From contig NZ_JAGXJY010000022.1 in assembly GCF_019091085.1 (NCBI RefSeq), positions 25,434 through 89,433 on the forward strand: 64,000 nucleotides of DNA, written 5' to 3'. This DNA comes from Mesorhizobium sp. GbtcB19. GTDB lineage: Bacteria > Pseudomonadota > Alphaproteobacteria > Rhizobiales > Rhizobiaceae. Below, piece by piece: positions 1 to 9,078 of this stretch. How positions within the stretch are numbered: position 1 is the first letter of the stretch; each line of letters starts with the position of its first letter. The notes below the pieces were generated by a model, which did no database searches, was not told the DNA's origin, and saw only the letters and a program-made list of their open reading frames with translations. Both the position numbers and the translations under genes were made by a program.

Positions 1-2
1 GC

Positions 3-713
3 TTCGAGGCGCTGCTGCGCTGGCATCACGAGGTCCACGGCGCCATCTCGCCGCCCGAGATCGTCACCGCCGCGCGCGAGACCGGCCTGCTTTCGCTTCT
101 GACCGAGACGGTGTTTTCAAATTGCTGCGCCATGATCGCGGAGCTGGTGCGGCAGGGACGCCCGGATGTGCGGGTGGCGATGAACCTTTCGCCGCGCGAG
201 CTCGAGGCCGGCAATGTCGACGACATGATCCTGAACGGCCTGACGGCGAGGAACGTGCCTGCCGCGATGCTCGAAATCGAGATCACCGAGGAGGCGCCGG
301 TCGACCGCGCCAGGGTCGACGAAAAGGTCGGGCACCTAGCCGATGCCGGCATATCGATCGTTCTCGACGATTTCGGCACCGGCTTCTCGACGCTCGTCTC
401 GCTGAAGGACAGCCGCATCCGCAAGATCAAGATCGACAAGGATTTCGTGCGCGACCTGGCGAAATCGATCGAGGACCAGGCGCTGGTCGAGGCGGTCATC
501 GGCCTTGGCCGCACGCTCGGCATCGAGGTGATGGCCGAGGGTGTCGAGACCGACGCCGACCGTATGATCCTGCGCTCGCTGGGCTGCATGATCGCGCAGG
601 GCTATCTGTTTTCGCCGGCACTGCCGATGCGCGATGCGCTGGCTTTCGACGCGACCGGCGCCGAGGTCGTTTTCGAGCCGCTGCGCAGTCCCCGCAGCGG
701 CAACGCCGCCTGA
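3..713 (+). CDS. EAL-domain cyclic-di-GMP phosphodiesterase, C-terminal part (gene starts left of window)
   Basis: The reading frame is open from the window edge, so the 5' part of the gene is missing. The visible 236 codons are an EAL domain, which hydrolyses cyclic di-GMP to pGpG. It opens with FEALLRW, which holds the EAL glutamate, followed by MNLSPREL, EIEITE, DDFGTGFS, KIDKDFV, EGVET and AQGYLFS. These are the metal-binding and catalytic positions of active EAL enzymes, so the domain is probably active. Whether GGDEF, PAS or membrane domains lie upstream cannot be seen. The frame ends in TGA at 711-713, and a large repeat element follows. Confidence 0.93.
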   Translation, partial: FEALLRWHHEVHGAISPPEIVTAARETGLLSLLTETVFSNCCAMIAELVRQGRPDVRVAMNLSPRELEAGNVDDMILNGLTARNVPAAMLEIEITEEAPVDRARVDEKVGHLADAGISIVLDDFGTGFSTLVSLKDSRIRKIKIDKDFVRDLAKSIEDQALVEAVIGLGRTLGIEVMAEGVETDADRMILRSLGCMIAQGYLFSPALPMRDALAFDATGAEVVFEPLRSPRSGNAA

Positions 714-820
714 CTTGCCGCGCAGGCATTCACGCTAATCCGGTCTGGAAACAGCCGCGAAAGGGCAGGGGTAGCCGCGCCGGGCCGGGGCGACGGAAGC
801 GCTCCGAGGTCGTGCGCAAT

Positions 821-1032
821 CGCATAGGGCGCTCCCCTCTCCGTCTCGGCGCTGTGCGCCGAGCCACCTCTCCCCCACTTTGTGGGGGAGAGGAAATGCT
901 AATCGCCCGGGCGAGGAACGCCAATCGCGAAGGGCGCGGCCTCGGAAAACTTGGGTTCCTCGCCCCCGCCAAAGGCGGGGGAGAGGTGGCTCGGCGAAGC
1001 CGAGACGGAGAGGGGGAGCGCCCTATGCGGTT
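821..1032. repeat. Mosaic palindromic intergenic repeat, copy 1
   Basis: A long imperfect inverted repeat of about 210 bases fills most of the gap between the EAL gene and the ABC transporter. The left arm carries 'agggcgctcccctctccg', a small GCC-rich hairpin and 'gagccacctctccccc'. The right arm carries the reverse complement of the same blocks. The middle holds a less symmetric spacer with a second hairpin (gcccccgccaaaggcggggg). Related copies lie at 3255-3465, 14759-14970, 32403-32551, 33905-33987 and the right edge of the window. No protein is likely here. Confidence 0.8.
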
Positions 1033-1085
1033 GTCCTGGGCAGCACTCCCATGAAACCTTTTGATTTTTGGGCCGTTGTCGCGCG

Positions 1086-3239
1086 ATGCCCCCGGCCAAG
1101 CGCAAACCGAAACCGGCCGACAGCGCCATTGAGCGCGGTGAAAGCAAGCCGCGCCCGGCGACGCCGCGCCCAAATGCCCCGCGCCACGAAAAGCCGCGCC
1201 GGTCGAAACCGCGCGGCGCTCCGAAGCGCGCGGATAGGGCAGCGGAAGACAAACCAGAAGACAGGCTGAAAGAGGACAAGGCGCGGCAAGCAAAGCCACC
1301 GGCCGGCGAGAGCCCGCGCGAAAAAAATACACCCGCCGACGCCGCGCCCGAGGCCATCGGCCATGCCGGGTCGCCGCCGCCGGAGGAGGCGGAGCCCAGT
1401 CCGCGGCTGTCGCCCGAAGAGGCCGAGCGCGCGCGCAAAAAATATCTTCTGCGGCGCTTCTGGATCAGCGGGCGCGGCTATTGGGGTTTTCGCGCCGACA
1501 AGCTCGCCTGGCCGCTGACGATCGGGCTCCTGGTGCTGATCTGTGTCAATGTCGGCTTCCAATACGGCATCAACCGCTGGAACCGCGCGATCTTCGACGC
1601 CATCGAGCAGCGCGACGCCCACACCGTCTACTGGCTGAGCGCCATCTTCCTGCCGCTCGTCGCCGGCAGCATCAGCCTGGTGGTCACGCAGGTTTACATC
1701 CGCATGACCATGCAGCGGCGCTGGCGCTCCTGGCTGACCACGGCGGTCATCCAGCGCTGGCTGGCCAGCGGCCGCTACTACCAGCTCAACCTCGTCAAGG
1801 GCGACCACGCCAACCCCGAGGCGCGCCTGACCGAGGATCTCAGGATCGCCACGGAATCGCCGGTCGATTTCGTCGCCGGCGTGCTCAACGCCTTCCTGGC
1901 TGCCTCGACCTTCATCGTCGTCCTGTGGACCATCGGCGGCGCGCTGAGTTTTTCGCTGGGCGGCTCGGTCATCACCGTGCCCGGCTTCCTCGTCGTCACC
2001 GCCGTCATCTATGCCGCCATCACCTCGACCTCGATGTTCGCCATCGGCCGCCGCTTCGTCGAGCTTTCCGAGCAGAAGAACCAGACGGAAGCCGAGTTCC
2101 GCTACGTGCTGACGCGCGTGCGCGAGAACGGCGAGAGCATCGCGCTGCTGGGCGGCGAGGAGGAGGAGAACGCCGGCATCGACCGCACCTTCGCCGCCGT
2201 GCTCGGCCGCTGGGCGCGGCTCACCGGCCAGCACATGCGCACCGCGCTCGTCTCGCAAGTCTCCAGCCTGTTCGCGCCGGTGGTGCCGGTGCTTTTATGC
2301 GCGCCAAAATTCCTCGACGGCTCGATGTCGCTCGGCCAGGTGATGCAGGCGGCCTCCGCCTTCGCCATCGTGCAGGGCGCCTTCGGCTGGCTGGTCGACA
2401 ATTATCCGCGGCTCGCCGACTGGAACGCCTCGGCCCGCCGCATCGCCTCGCTGATGATGTCGCTCGACGGGCTGGAGCGCGCCGAGGAGAACGACACGCT
2501 CGGCCGCATCCAGCGCGGCGAGACCAGGAACGGGGCGATCCTCAGCCTCGACGATCTCTCGGTGACGCTCGACGACGGCACCTCGGTGGTCAAGGAAACC
2601 GAGGTGGCGATCGAGCCCGGCGAGCGCGTGCTGGTCTCAGGCGAATCCGGCTCCGGCAAGTCGACGCTGGTGCGCGCCATCGCCGGGCTGTGGCCCTGGG
2701 GCAGCGGCAGCGTCGATTTCCACCCCGGCAAGCGGCTCTTCATGCTGCCGCAGCGCCCCTACATCCCGTCCGGAACGCTGCGCCGCGCCACCGCCTATCC
2801 CGCCGCCGCCGACAACTGGACGGTCAAGGAGATCAATGCCGCGCTCGACAAGGTCGGCCTCGATTATCTGAAGGACCGGCTGGAGGAGGAGGCGCCCTGG
2901 GACCAGACGCTGTCCGGCGGCGAAAAGCAGCGCCTGGCCTTCGCGCGTCTCTTGCTGCATGCGCCCGACATCGTCGTGCTCGACGAAGCGACCTCGGCGC
3001 TGGACGAGAAGAGCCAGGACAAGATGATGCGCACGGTGATCCGGCAACTGCCCACGGTCACCATCATCAGCGTCGCCCACCGCGCCGAGCTGGAAGCGTT
3101 TCACACGCGAAAAATCACGCTGGAACGGCGCGAGGGCGGGGCGCGGCTGGTGAGCGATGTCGAGCTGGTGTCGAGGAAGCGGAAGCGCGGGCTGATCCAG
3201 CGGGCGCTGTGGGGGAGTGGGCCGAACGGCAAAGGGTAG
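1086..3239 (+). CDS. YddA/SbmA-like ABC transporter, fused membrane and ATPase domains
   Basis: This 717-residue protein is a half-transporter of the ABC_membrane_2 type, the group of YddA, SbmA/BacA and peroxisomal ABCD proteins, and probably acts as an inner-membrane homodimer. Residues 1 to about 125 are a highly charged Lys/Arg/Pro/Ala-rich cytoplasmic tail. Transmembrane helices follow, with the family motif EAEFRY..RVRENGESIA in the loop. The ATPase domain has Walker A GESGSGKST near residue 519, signature LSGGE near 609 and Walker B VVLDEA near 631. Substrate is unknown; peptides or fatty acyl compounds are typical for relatives. I chose ATG 1086; an in-frame TTG lies at 1068. The long basic tail is unusual. 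Confidence 0.88.
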   Translation: MPPAKRKPKPADSAIERGESKPRPATPRPNAPRHEKPRRSKPRGAPKRADRAAEDKPEDRLKEDKARQAKPPAGESPREKNTPADAAPEAIGHAGSPPPEEAEPSPRLSPEEAERARKKYLLRRFWISGRGYWGFRADKLAWPLTIGLLVLICVNVGFQYGINRWNRAIFDAIEQRDAHTVYWLSAIFLPLVAGSISLVVTQVYIRMTMQRRWRSWLTTAVIQRWLASGRYYQLNLVKGDHANPEARLTEDLRIATESPVDFVAGVLNAFLAASTFIVVLWTIGGALSFSLGGSVITVPGFLVVTAVIYAAITSTSMFAIGRRFVELSEQKNQTEAEFRYVLTRVRENGESIALLGGEEEENAGIDRTFAAVLGRWARLTGQHMRTALVSQVSSLFAPVVPVLLCAPKFLDGSMSLGQVMQAASAFAIVQGAFGWLVDNYPRLADWNASARRIASLMMSLDGLERAEENDTLGRIQRGETRNGAILSLDDLSVTLDDGTSVVKETEVAIEPGERVLVSGESGSGKSTLVRAIAGLWPWGSGSVDFHPGKRLFMLPQRPYIPSGTLRRATAYPAAADNWTVKEINAALDKVGLDYLKDRLEEEAPWDQTLSGGEKQRLAFARLLLHAPDIVVLDEATSALDEKSQDKMMRTVIRQLPTVTIISVAHRAELEAFHTRKITLERREGGARLVSDVELVSRKRKRGLIQRALWGSGPNGKG

Positions 3240-3254
3240 GGGCGTTCCGACGCT

Positions 3255-3465
3255 GTGCGCAATCGCAGACCGCGCTCCCCCGCTCCGTCTCGGCTTCGCC
3301 GAGCCACCTCTCCCCCGCCTTTGGCGGGGGCGAGGAACCCAAGCTTGCAGAGGCCGCGCTCTTGGCGATTAGCATTTCCTCGCCCCCGCGGGAGCGGGGG
3401 AGAGGTGGCTCGGCGCGCAGCGCCGAGACGGAGCGGGGGCAGCGCCGGCGTATGCGATTATCCGA
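3255..3465. repeat. Mosaic palindromic intergenic repeat, copy 2
   Basis: This is the second copy of the roughly 210-base inverted repeat. Its left arm holds cgctccccc, cgtctcggcttcgccgag and ccacctctcccccgcc. Its right arm holds the reverse complement, ending at about gcgtatgcgatt. The central spacer differs from copy 1 in orientation, as if modules had been exchanged. It separates the ABC transporter from the sulfotransferase. Confidence 0.8.
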
Positions 3466-3567
3466 GACGCCTGCGCCCGGCCAACAACCTTGACGTCACC
3501 CGACACGGCGTCTGTAATCGAGGCGAGGCGCATTGTCGCCGTTGTGCTGCATGCGCAAGAAGGGGGC

Positions 3568-4326
3568 ATGGTGAAGGGGGTTGCGGTCCTAACCGAGGCA
3601 AGGAGCGGTTCGAGCTGGCTCGCCAGCCTGACGAATGCGACGGGCCTCATGGGCCATTCGAGGGAATGGCTGAAGCCGTCCCATATCGGCTCCGGGCCGC
3701 GCAGCTATGACGCGCTCGAAGAAACGGTCCTGCGCAAGGCCTCGACCGAAAACGGCTGCTTCGCCCTAAAAGTGTTTCCGCGCCAGCTGGCCTGGTCCAA
3801 GGGCAGATGCGGCAAGGACTTCCTGCTCGAAATGCGCAAGCAACACGATCTGGGCTTCATAACGCTCGAACGCCGCGACCGTCTTCGGCAGGCCATTTCC
3901 TTCTACCGCGCCAGTGTTTCGAACACCTGGACAAGCGGGGGCGCCGGGCCTGGGGTCGAATACAGCTTCGCCGGCATCAGCCGCGCCTTCTTCCAGATCG
4001 AGCAGAGCTACGCGTTCTGGCGGGCCTATCTCGACCTTTCGCAATGGCCCTCCCGGCATTTCGTCTACGAGGATCTGCTGGCCGATCCCCAGCCCTATGT
4101 CGAAGCCGTCGCCGAGTTGCTCGGCGTGCCCGTGCCGGCATACGTGCCGGTTTCCGGCTTCGCGGTGCAGCGCGACGAGCTCACCGAGGACTGGGTGGCG
4201 CGTTTCCGGCAAACGTCGGCGGAGAGGGGCGCCATCGAGGCGATCGAGGAGCCGCCGGTGCCGCGCACGCTGCAAAACTTCGCCCGCATCGCCCTGAAGC
4301 GGCCGCTGAGCCGAAGACAATTCTAA
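3568..4326 (+). CDS. Stf0-family sulfotransferase
   Basis: The 252-residue product fits the Stf0 family, which moves a sulfuryl group from PAPS to carbohydrate or other acceptors. The N-terminal loop TEARSGSSWLASL (residues about 9-21) is the 5'-phosphosulfate-binding motif. The later stretch LERRDRLRQAISFYRA, near residue 100, fits the 3'-phosphate-binding segment. The start is ATG 3568 because AGAAGGGGG lies just upstream; the frame runs back to a TTG at 3490 with no comparable ribosome site. Length matches the family. In rhizobia such enzymes can decorate surface glycans or Nod factors, but nothing here fixes the acceptor. Confidence 0.82.
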   Translation: MVKGVAVLTEARSGSSWLASLTNATGLMGHSREWLKPSHIGSGPRSYDALEETVLRKASTENGCFALKVFPRQLAWSKGRCGKDFLLEMRKQHDLGFITLERRDRLRQAISFYRASVSNTWTSGGAGPGVEYSFAGISRAFFQIEQSYAFWRAYLDLSQWPSRHFVYEDLLADPQPYVEAVAELLGVPVPAYVPVSGFAVQRDELTEDWVARFRQTSAERGAIEAIEEPPVPRTLQNFARIALKRPLSRRQF

Positions 4327-4411
4327 GGCGGCTGCGGTAAGTGCAGACAAGCCGGCCGCGCTTGCGCTAGTCTCTTGCCGGGCAGAAAATAATCGAAGGG
4401 GAAACACCGAA

Positions 4412-4819
4412 ATGAGCGAAGTCAGGCAACTCGCCGAGATCGCCAGCTACCACGCCCACATCTATTACGGCGGCGCGGCCGAGCGCCAACACGCCGAATG
4501 GCTGCGCGAGCGCATCGGCGAACGCTTCCGCGTGCGCCTCGGCAACTGGCGCGACGAGCCGGTCGGCCCGCACGAGCAGGCCATGTACCAGGTCTCCTTC
4601 GCCACCGAGATCTTCGCCACGCTGGTGCCCTGGCTGATGCTGAACCACGGCGGCTTGAGCATCCTCATCCACCCCAACACCACCAACCCCAAGCGCGACC
4701 ACCTGATCGACCCGATCTGGATCGGCCGCGCGCTCGGCGTGCATGGCGAGGTGCTGGGCGAGGAGGACGAGGCGGAAGAGGCGCTGGAGGTGAATACGCA
4801 GCCGAGGTTGGAGGTGTGA
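4412..4819 (+). CDS. DOPA 4,5-dioxygenase family protein
   Basis: The 135-residue protein matches the small DOPA 4,5-dioxygenase family, whose fungal members open the catechol ring of DOPA. Conserved histidines are visible in the stretches YHAHIYY (residues 10-16), GPHEQAMY, NHGGLS and IHPNT. Most bacterial members have no proven substrate, so catechol cleavage is an inference from the family. ATG 4412 is preceded by aaggggaa at good spacing. The gene stands alone, with the sulfotransferase 85 bases upstream and the start of the AT-richer defence island downstream. Confidence 0.85.
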   Translation: MSEVRQLAEIASYHAHIYYGGAAERQHAEWLRERIGERFRVRLGNWRDEPVGPHEQAMYQVSFATEIFATLVPWLMLNHGGLSILIHPNTTNPKRDHLIDPIWIGRALGVHGEVLGEEDEAEEALEVNTQPRLEV

Positions 4820-5090
4820 GGGGGGCGCCTCGATTAACTGGGCTGCGGCTAACTAGAGGCCGGATCGAGGGAAAGGCGGCGTAGGGCGTCGAAGGCCGAG
4901 CTTGGCTTCCACAGCGACCCGCACAACAGCACGATCTTGGCCTACGCTGCCAGCATTCCGCCGCCGAAAGTTCCGCGGCTCGGTGGGCTCTCCGATTGGC
5001 CGATGTCCCGAACCATCCGGCCGCACGCTGCTGGTCCTATCGCGAGCGGATTGCCGACGAACAGCCTTAAGTGAACCCGATCTCTAATGT
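4820..5090. other. Left border of the defence island; possible gene remnant
   Basis: This gap holds a stretch open in one plus-strand frame from 4853 to a TGA at 5072-5074, with no start codon and no recognised relative. It reads like the tail of a lost protein. Base composition changes from GC-rich to clearly more AT-rich close to 5075, just before the stop of the HNH gene. No tRNA gene, direct repeat or integrase was found, so the way the island arrived is not visible. Confidence 0.35.
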
Positions 5091-5927
5091 TTAATCGTAT
5101 TCATCATGTATGACGAACTGCGGTAATCCTTCCGCAAGCAGAAGGGCACGTGTCATCGCGCTAAATTGAGACTTGGCGCTACCCAACGCAAGCAACTCTT
5201 CAGCAATATTTTTCAGATTCTCCCGTTCCTCATCGGTGCGAGCGTGCGGGGGTTTGCGAAAGATGCCTTTATAAATGCGAACGAGAACTCTACAAGTTGT
5301 GCGGTGCTGGCGACGCGCATCGTTTAGCTGAGTTTGCCGTATGCCCAAGAGCTCAATGGCCCAGTTGATCTGGGACTGATAGTCTGGCGCGAGGGAGGAA
5401 TTCGGTTGAACTGTCCCATCCTCATTGAACTCTAACAAGGCTGGCGCTTGTTTGTCCGTTGGATCTAGAAGGATCGGTGCCTCTTCGCTGTAGTCACGAT
5501 TCGCGAGCGTCGCAGCCTTAGATGGATCATAAAGCGGAAACCAGTTAGCTTTTCCTACCGTGATGTCTGAATATTCGCGATTGGCCTGATTACATAACTG
5601 TCCGGCCAGAACGAAATTGCTTGGGTCAAAAGCAAGCCATGAATATCCTTCACTCGTTTCTTCTCGGCTGATGCGAGCCTTTCCTTTTGGGCGAAAATGA
5701 TCGACATCGTAGCGCGACACCGCCTCAAAGGACTCAGAATACCAGCACTTCCTGTGTGACATCTGTAGCAGCGCTGACCTAAAGGCTGTCCACACAGCTT
5801 GGTTGGAATCGATGAAAGTCCTACGGTCCGTTGGATCGATAATGGCATCCAAAGCGGCACTGGCTGCTACTGCTGCCGCCATAACATTCGGATCGACTTT
5901 GCTGAGGTCGCGCTTGACAAAGATCAT
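5091..5927 (-). CDS. PtuB-like HNH endonuclease (last gene of HsdMS-PtuAB-like operon)
   Basis: The 278-residue protein resembles the HNH proteins that partner AAA ATPases in Septu (PtuB) and in some retrons. The core DVDHFRPK lies at residues 74-81, followed by the typical aromatic stretch YSWLAFDPSNF, then LCNQAN at 111-116 and WFPLYD. It should nick or cut DNA, or another nucleic acid, when released by the ATPase. Two usual zinc CxxC pairs are each reduced to one cysteine: CWYS at 61-64 and GQLC at 109-112. So the metal site is altered or lost. The start overlaps the stop of the ATPase by four bases (ATGA), which suggests translational coupling. Base composition is AT-richer than the flanks. 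Confidence 0.78.
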   Translation of the reverse strand: MIFVKRDLSKVDPNVMAAAVAASAALDAIIDPTDRRTFIDSNQAVWTAFRSALLQMSHRKCWYSESFEAVSRYDVDHFRPKGKARISREETSEGYSWLAFDPSNFVLAGQLCNQANREYSDITVGKANWFPLYDPSKAATLANRDYSEEAPILLDPTDKQAPALLEFNEDGTVQPNSSLAPDYQSQINWAIELLGIRQTQLNDARRQHRTTCRVLVRIYKGIFRKPPHARTDEERENLKNIAEELLALGSAKSQFSAMTRALLLAEGLPQFVIHDEYD

Positions 5928-7483
5928 TGGCGACTGCGGATCTCTTTAACCAATCGCTCAGATTCTTTTGCCATTTCCTCAAGCTCATCTGGCGTCAACG
6001 GGCGGTCGCCTTCCAATTGAAGTTTATCAAATTGCCTCAGAAACTCTCGATACAGCCTATCCCTGTGCTCGTAGGTAATGCCCATGTTTGCCAATTCGAA
6101 CGTAAGCGTTTCAAGTCGTGCCTTCTGCTTCGATGTCAGAGCCTCTTGTCGGACTAGCGTATTGCGTTCGTCAATGAGGTCTCTGGTCGGCTCATCGATT
6201 GCGCTTTGTAGGCCGAAAACGTCCACGAGCACGCCGGAAAATCCAAGCCCGCGCGGATCGACCCTGGGTTGATAGGCTCGGGCCTCACCGCTTGCGCTGG
6301 ACATCACGCGCACTTCCTCCTTCTTGAGAGCGGCAATCGTCAGAGGGTTGTGGGACGTCAATATGAATTGGCAATTATCTGCCTCTTCGTCCTGACCTGT
6401 CCAACTCTTGATCAACTTGAGGTATTCGAGTTGCCAAGACGGATTTAGATGTGTGTCAGGCTCGTCGAGCAGAAAAAGCACCCGCTTGCCTCTGGAAATT
6501 CGGGTTAGCCCTAAGACCATGAGAAGCTGTCGTTCGCCATCCGAGAGTTCCGAATAGCCGATCTCGTGGCCTTCGTTTGACCGTGAGACCCATAGCAGCA
6601 GGTCTCTGAATAAGTCGGAAATGTCGGCGGCCTCAAGGGCGGCAAACATGTCAGAATCATCGTAATAATTAGCTGCTAGCTTGGCCAAATCCGCGCTCGA
6701 TCGAATGAAGCATGCAAGCTGTGATTCACTTTCATCCTTGTCGCGATAGTCGTCTCGAGGTTGATCCTCAAGGTCAATCGGATAATAGGCCGCATCGAGC
6801 CAAGCGCGGGCACAAGCCCCAGCGGGACCGGCAGCACCCCATAGTTTGAATGGGTCACGGGTGGAGCGAGGTTTCGATTTCGCGAACCAGGGCTCCCGAA
6901 AGTATGCAAGTGCAGAGCCAAAATTGCCAATATTAAGCTTCTCTCTAAGCGAATGGAGTACTTCGTGGTCAGGGAAAGCGAAGAAGGCCGCCAACGCGAA
7001 TACACCGTGGATCGGACGGCAATAGAAGAGTCGCCGCTCAGCCAATGCCGCACGGCAGGCGGCCGGATCCTCATTCGTTTTAATAACGTTGTAGTAACGT
7101 CGTTGATGATCGTCAAATAGGCGTTCAAGGCGGCGACTGCTGCCGGAATAGTAACCAAATATCATGTCGGGCAAGACGTCCGCGCGCCGATCGTCAAGCG
7201 CAGTCTTAGTTAGTTCCTTGCCATCAAGTGTGGCTGCGATGGTGCCATTCTTATTAGAAAGTTTTACCTTTCGACCGCTTAACCGGTATTCTACCTCGAA
7301 CTGAAAATGCACGTTAACGCCCAGATCGGCAGCGCGGAAGATTTCGACTAAAGCCTCAATTAGGTTCGATTTTCCCGAAGCGTTCTCGCCGATAACAACT
7401 GTAGTCAAGCGACGTTTGTCAAACGTGATCTCGAAAGCGTCGAGGTTACGAAAGCCGTATATTTCCGCTCTATCCAGCCTCAT
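5924..7483 (-). CDS. PtuA-like AAA (SMC/ABC-type) ATPase
   Basis: The 519-residue protein is an OLD/RecF-type ATPase of the group used by Septu PtuA and similar defence ATPases. Walker A GENASGKSN is at residues 32-40, the ABC signature LSDGE at 313-317, Walker B VLFLLDEP at about 335-342, and a switch histidine in LTSHNP near 378. The insert between the motifs (about 100-300) has no recognised domain. There is no TOPRIM domain, so nuclease activity must come from the HNH partner encoded next, which overlaps by four bases. The start also overlaps the hsdS stop by four bases. The likely role is to sense unmodified or invading DNA and control the HNH protein; that is inference. Confidence 0.82.
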   Translation of the reverse strand: MRLDRAEIYGFRNLDAFEITFDKRRLTTVVIGENASGKSNLIEALVEIFRAADLGVNVHFQFEVEYRLSGRKVKLSNKNGTIAATLDGKELTKTALDDRRADVLPDMIFGYYSGSSRRLERLFDDHQRRYYNVIKTNEDPAACRAALAERRLFYCRPIHGVFALAAFFAFPDHEVLHSLREKLNIGNFGSALAYFREPWFAKSKPRSTRDPFKLWGAAGPAGACARAWLDAAYYPIDLEDQPRDDYRDKDESESQLACFIRSSADLAKLAANYYDDSDMFAALEAADISDLFRDLLLWVSRSNEGHEIGYSELSDGERQLLMVLGLTRISRGKRVLFLLDEPDTHLNPSWQLEYLKLIKSWTGQDEEADNCQFILTSHNPLTIAALKKEEVRVMSSASGEARAYQPRVDPRGLGFSGVLVDVFGLQSAIDEPTRDLIDERNTLVRQEALTSKQKARLETLTFELANMGITYEHRDRLYREFLRQFDKLQLEGDRPLTPDELEEMAKESERLVKEIRSRQ

Positions 7484-9078
7484 CGCCCGTCCTGAAACCC
7501 GTCTTTGCTCTCCTTGAGGTGACCGCTGTCAATCTCCCAGGTAAGCTGCTTGTAGAAATCCACGATGGATAGCGCCGAAATCTCGAAAAGTGCCTTAGCC
7601 GGCAAGGTCCCCTTTGTTTGGTCACCAAGTAACGAGGCAAGGTAGGGCTTATTCTGCACCTCTGGGTCAATGCGAGATTTCAAGGCCCGGCTCATCTTTG
7701 CAGGTCCCCTATAGGACTCGACCGGCGTGATCGGCGGAGGGTGGATATCGGTCTCAGCAGCCTGTAATCGCAGTTCGTCCAATGTAACATCAAGCAGCTT
7801 TCCTATAGCATACTTTGTAAAGTTCCCGCGAAACGCCAACGAATGCACCGTCGACTCAAGGATATTCAGCATTTCCTCCGCGTTCGCCACGCTCCAGTAA
7901 ATGCCGTCGATTTGTGCCAAAGCACGGCCAACTTGATTGATAACCTCCTGCTGCTCCGCAAGCCCCGGAACCGGAATATTAAGATCGGTTATATCCGACT
8001 GCCTAATCTTCCAAATTCCTGCCGTAGTTCGCGCTGAGGTCTCCACTATGCGGCGGATTTGGGGCGCGTTCAAAATGTGAGAGAGCCATTCAGGCAGTGC
8101 AAGCGCCATGTTTGCCCGGAGTCTGAACGCTGTGTCCGGGTAGATGGTTGGCTGATCGAGTCCGTCCGTTAGAGCGGCGCGTCCGACCAAAGCTTTCGTT
8201 CCGTTTCCACGGCTTACTAGAATATCACCATCTTTGAGCAAAAATCGCTTGGCCCGCGCCTCATCTATTGGGAGGAACCGCACATCTTCCAAATCGACCC
8301 TGCGGGACCTCAAAGCGCTCAGTCGGAGAGCGCGAACGCCCGGTGGCTTGTCCCGACCCTTGACCGAAAGCCCATTCTGAATTGGCGTGGCCAGGAGATC
8401 CGCGACTCGCGAGAATGATGGCGCCGAGACAACGGTAGCGCGCCGCCAACCTTCGGTCAGTCTGCCTTCATAGGCATCGGCAAGAATCCGATCGACTTGG
8501 ACTGCAGCCATGTCCGGGATTGGGGCGAGTAAAGCTCTAATCGACCGGATACGTCCTAGCAGATGCTGTAAGCCGACAGAAATTGCTTCTTGTTGGTCGC
8601 GTGGCGGAACAGGTACCGCCAAAGTTCTAACTTTCGCGGCAGAGAGCTCAAGGAAGGTCGTGCCGCTTGCAAAACCCTCCGCGTACGTCTTTGAATAACG
8701 AAGGTAGTGCATCAGATATTCTGGCACGTTGCCGCTATTCAAGACGATATTCTTGCAACCCTGACTGGTGGAAAGCGCATTAGCTGCGACTGCACAGTAG
8801 CCTATTGGCGCCCGCGACGAAAACACCACTGTGCCAGCCGGCAAGAGCCGTGCGCCTGATGACCTAAGGCCGTCAGCAGTAAGGTTTCGGCGCCCTCGCA
8901 CTATGTAGGTTTCACTGTGACCCGACATATCTGCGGGTGTGATCCAAGGAATGCCGTCAACTTCGGAAAAGTTCGAGGCTTGATGCGCTGGTGGCGTGCC
9001 TCCACTATGGACGTCACCAATGTCGGCGATAGTGGACCACGTCCAGTCACCCGGTATGTCCCAGCGTGCTATTGTCAC
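7480..9078 (-). CDS. hsdS: Type I specificity subunit HsdS with C-terminal extension
   Basis: The 532-residue protein has the two target-recognition domains of a type I specificity subunit. The first spans about 1-160 (WDIPGDWTWSTI, GGTPP, WITPAD), the second about 220-375 (DGDILVSRGNG, WKIRQSDI..L.IPVP). Each is followed by a long helix (155-200 and 375-415), ending in LAFRG, where a normal HsdS stops. A further 110 residues (about 421-532) follow, with a Pro-rich linker and a helical end around FEISALSIVDFYKQL. This extension may dock the ATPase/HNH pair encoded next. It should direct HsdM to a bipartite site that cannot be read from sequence. Four-base overlaps join it to both neighbours. 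Confidence 0.88.
   Translation of the reverse strand: MTIARWDIPGDWTWSTIADIGDVHSGGTPPAHQASNFSEVDGIPWITPADMSGHSETYIVRGRRNLTADGLRSSGARLLPAGTVVFSSRAPIGYCAVAANALSTSQGCKNIVLNSGNVPEYLMHYLRYSKTYAEGFASGTTFLELSAAKVRTLAVPVPPRDQQEAISVGLQHLLGRIRSIRALLAPIPDMAAVQVDRILADAYEGRLTEGWRRATVVSAPSFSRVADLLATPIQNGLSVKGRDKPPGVRALRLSALRSRRVDLEDVRFLPIDEARAKRFLLKDGDILVSRGNGTKALVGRAALTDGLDQPTIYPDTAFRLRANMALALPEWLSHILNAPQIRRIVETSARTTAGIWKIRQSDITDLNIPVPGLAEQQEVINQVGRALAQIDGIYWSVANAEEMLNILESTVHSLAFRGNFTKYAIGKLLDVTLDELRLQAAETDIHPPPITPVESYRGPAKMSRALKSRIDPEVQNKPYLASLLGDQTKGTLPAKALFEISALSIVDFYKQLTWEIDSGHLKESKDGFQDGR

Noticed and set aside
821..1032. Insertion sequence or transposon ends
   Set aside because: The palindromes have no transposase gene and no target duplications that I can see; they resemble amplified intergenic repeats.
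1481..3493. A 670-codon open frame overlapping the ABC transporter in another frame
   Set aside because: It is Arg/Ala-rich noise, and the overlapping frame has a complete ABC transporter with Walker motifs.
4853..5074. A real small gene at the left border of the defence island
   Set aside because: The frame has no ATG, GTG or TTG start with a ribosome site and no recognised relative, so it is reported only as a possible remnant.
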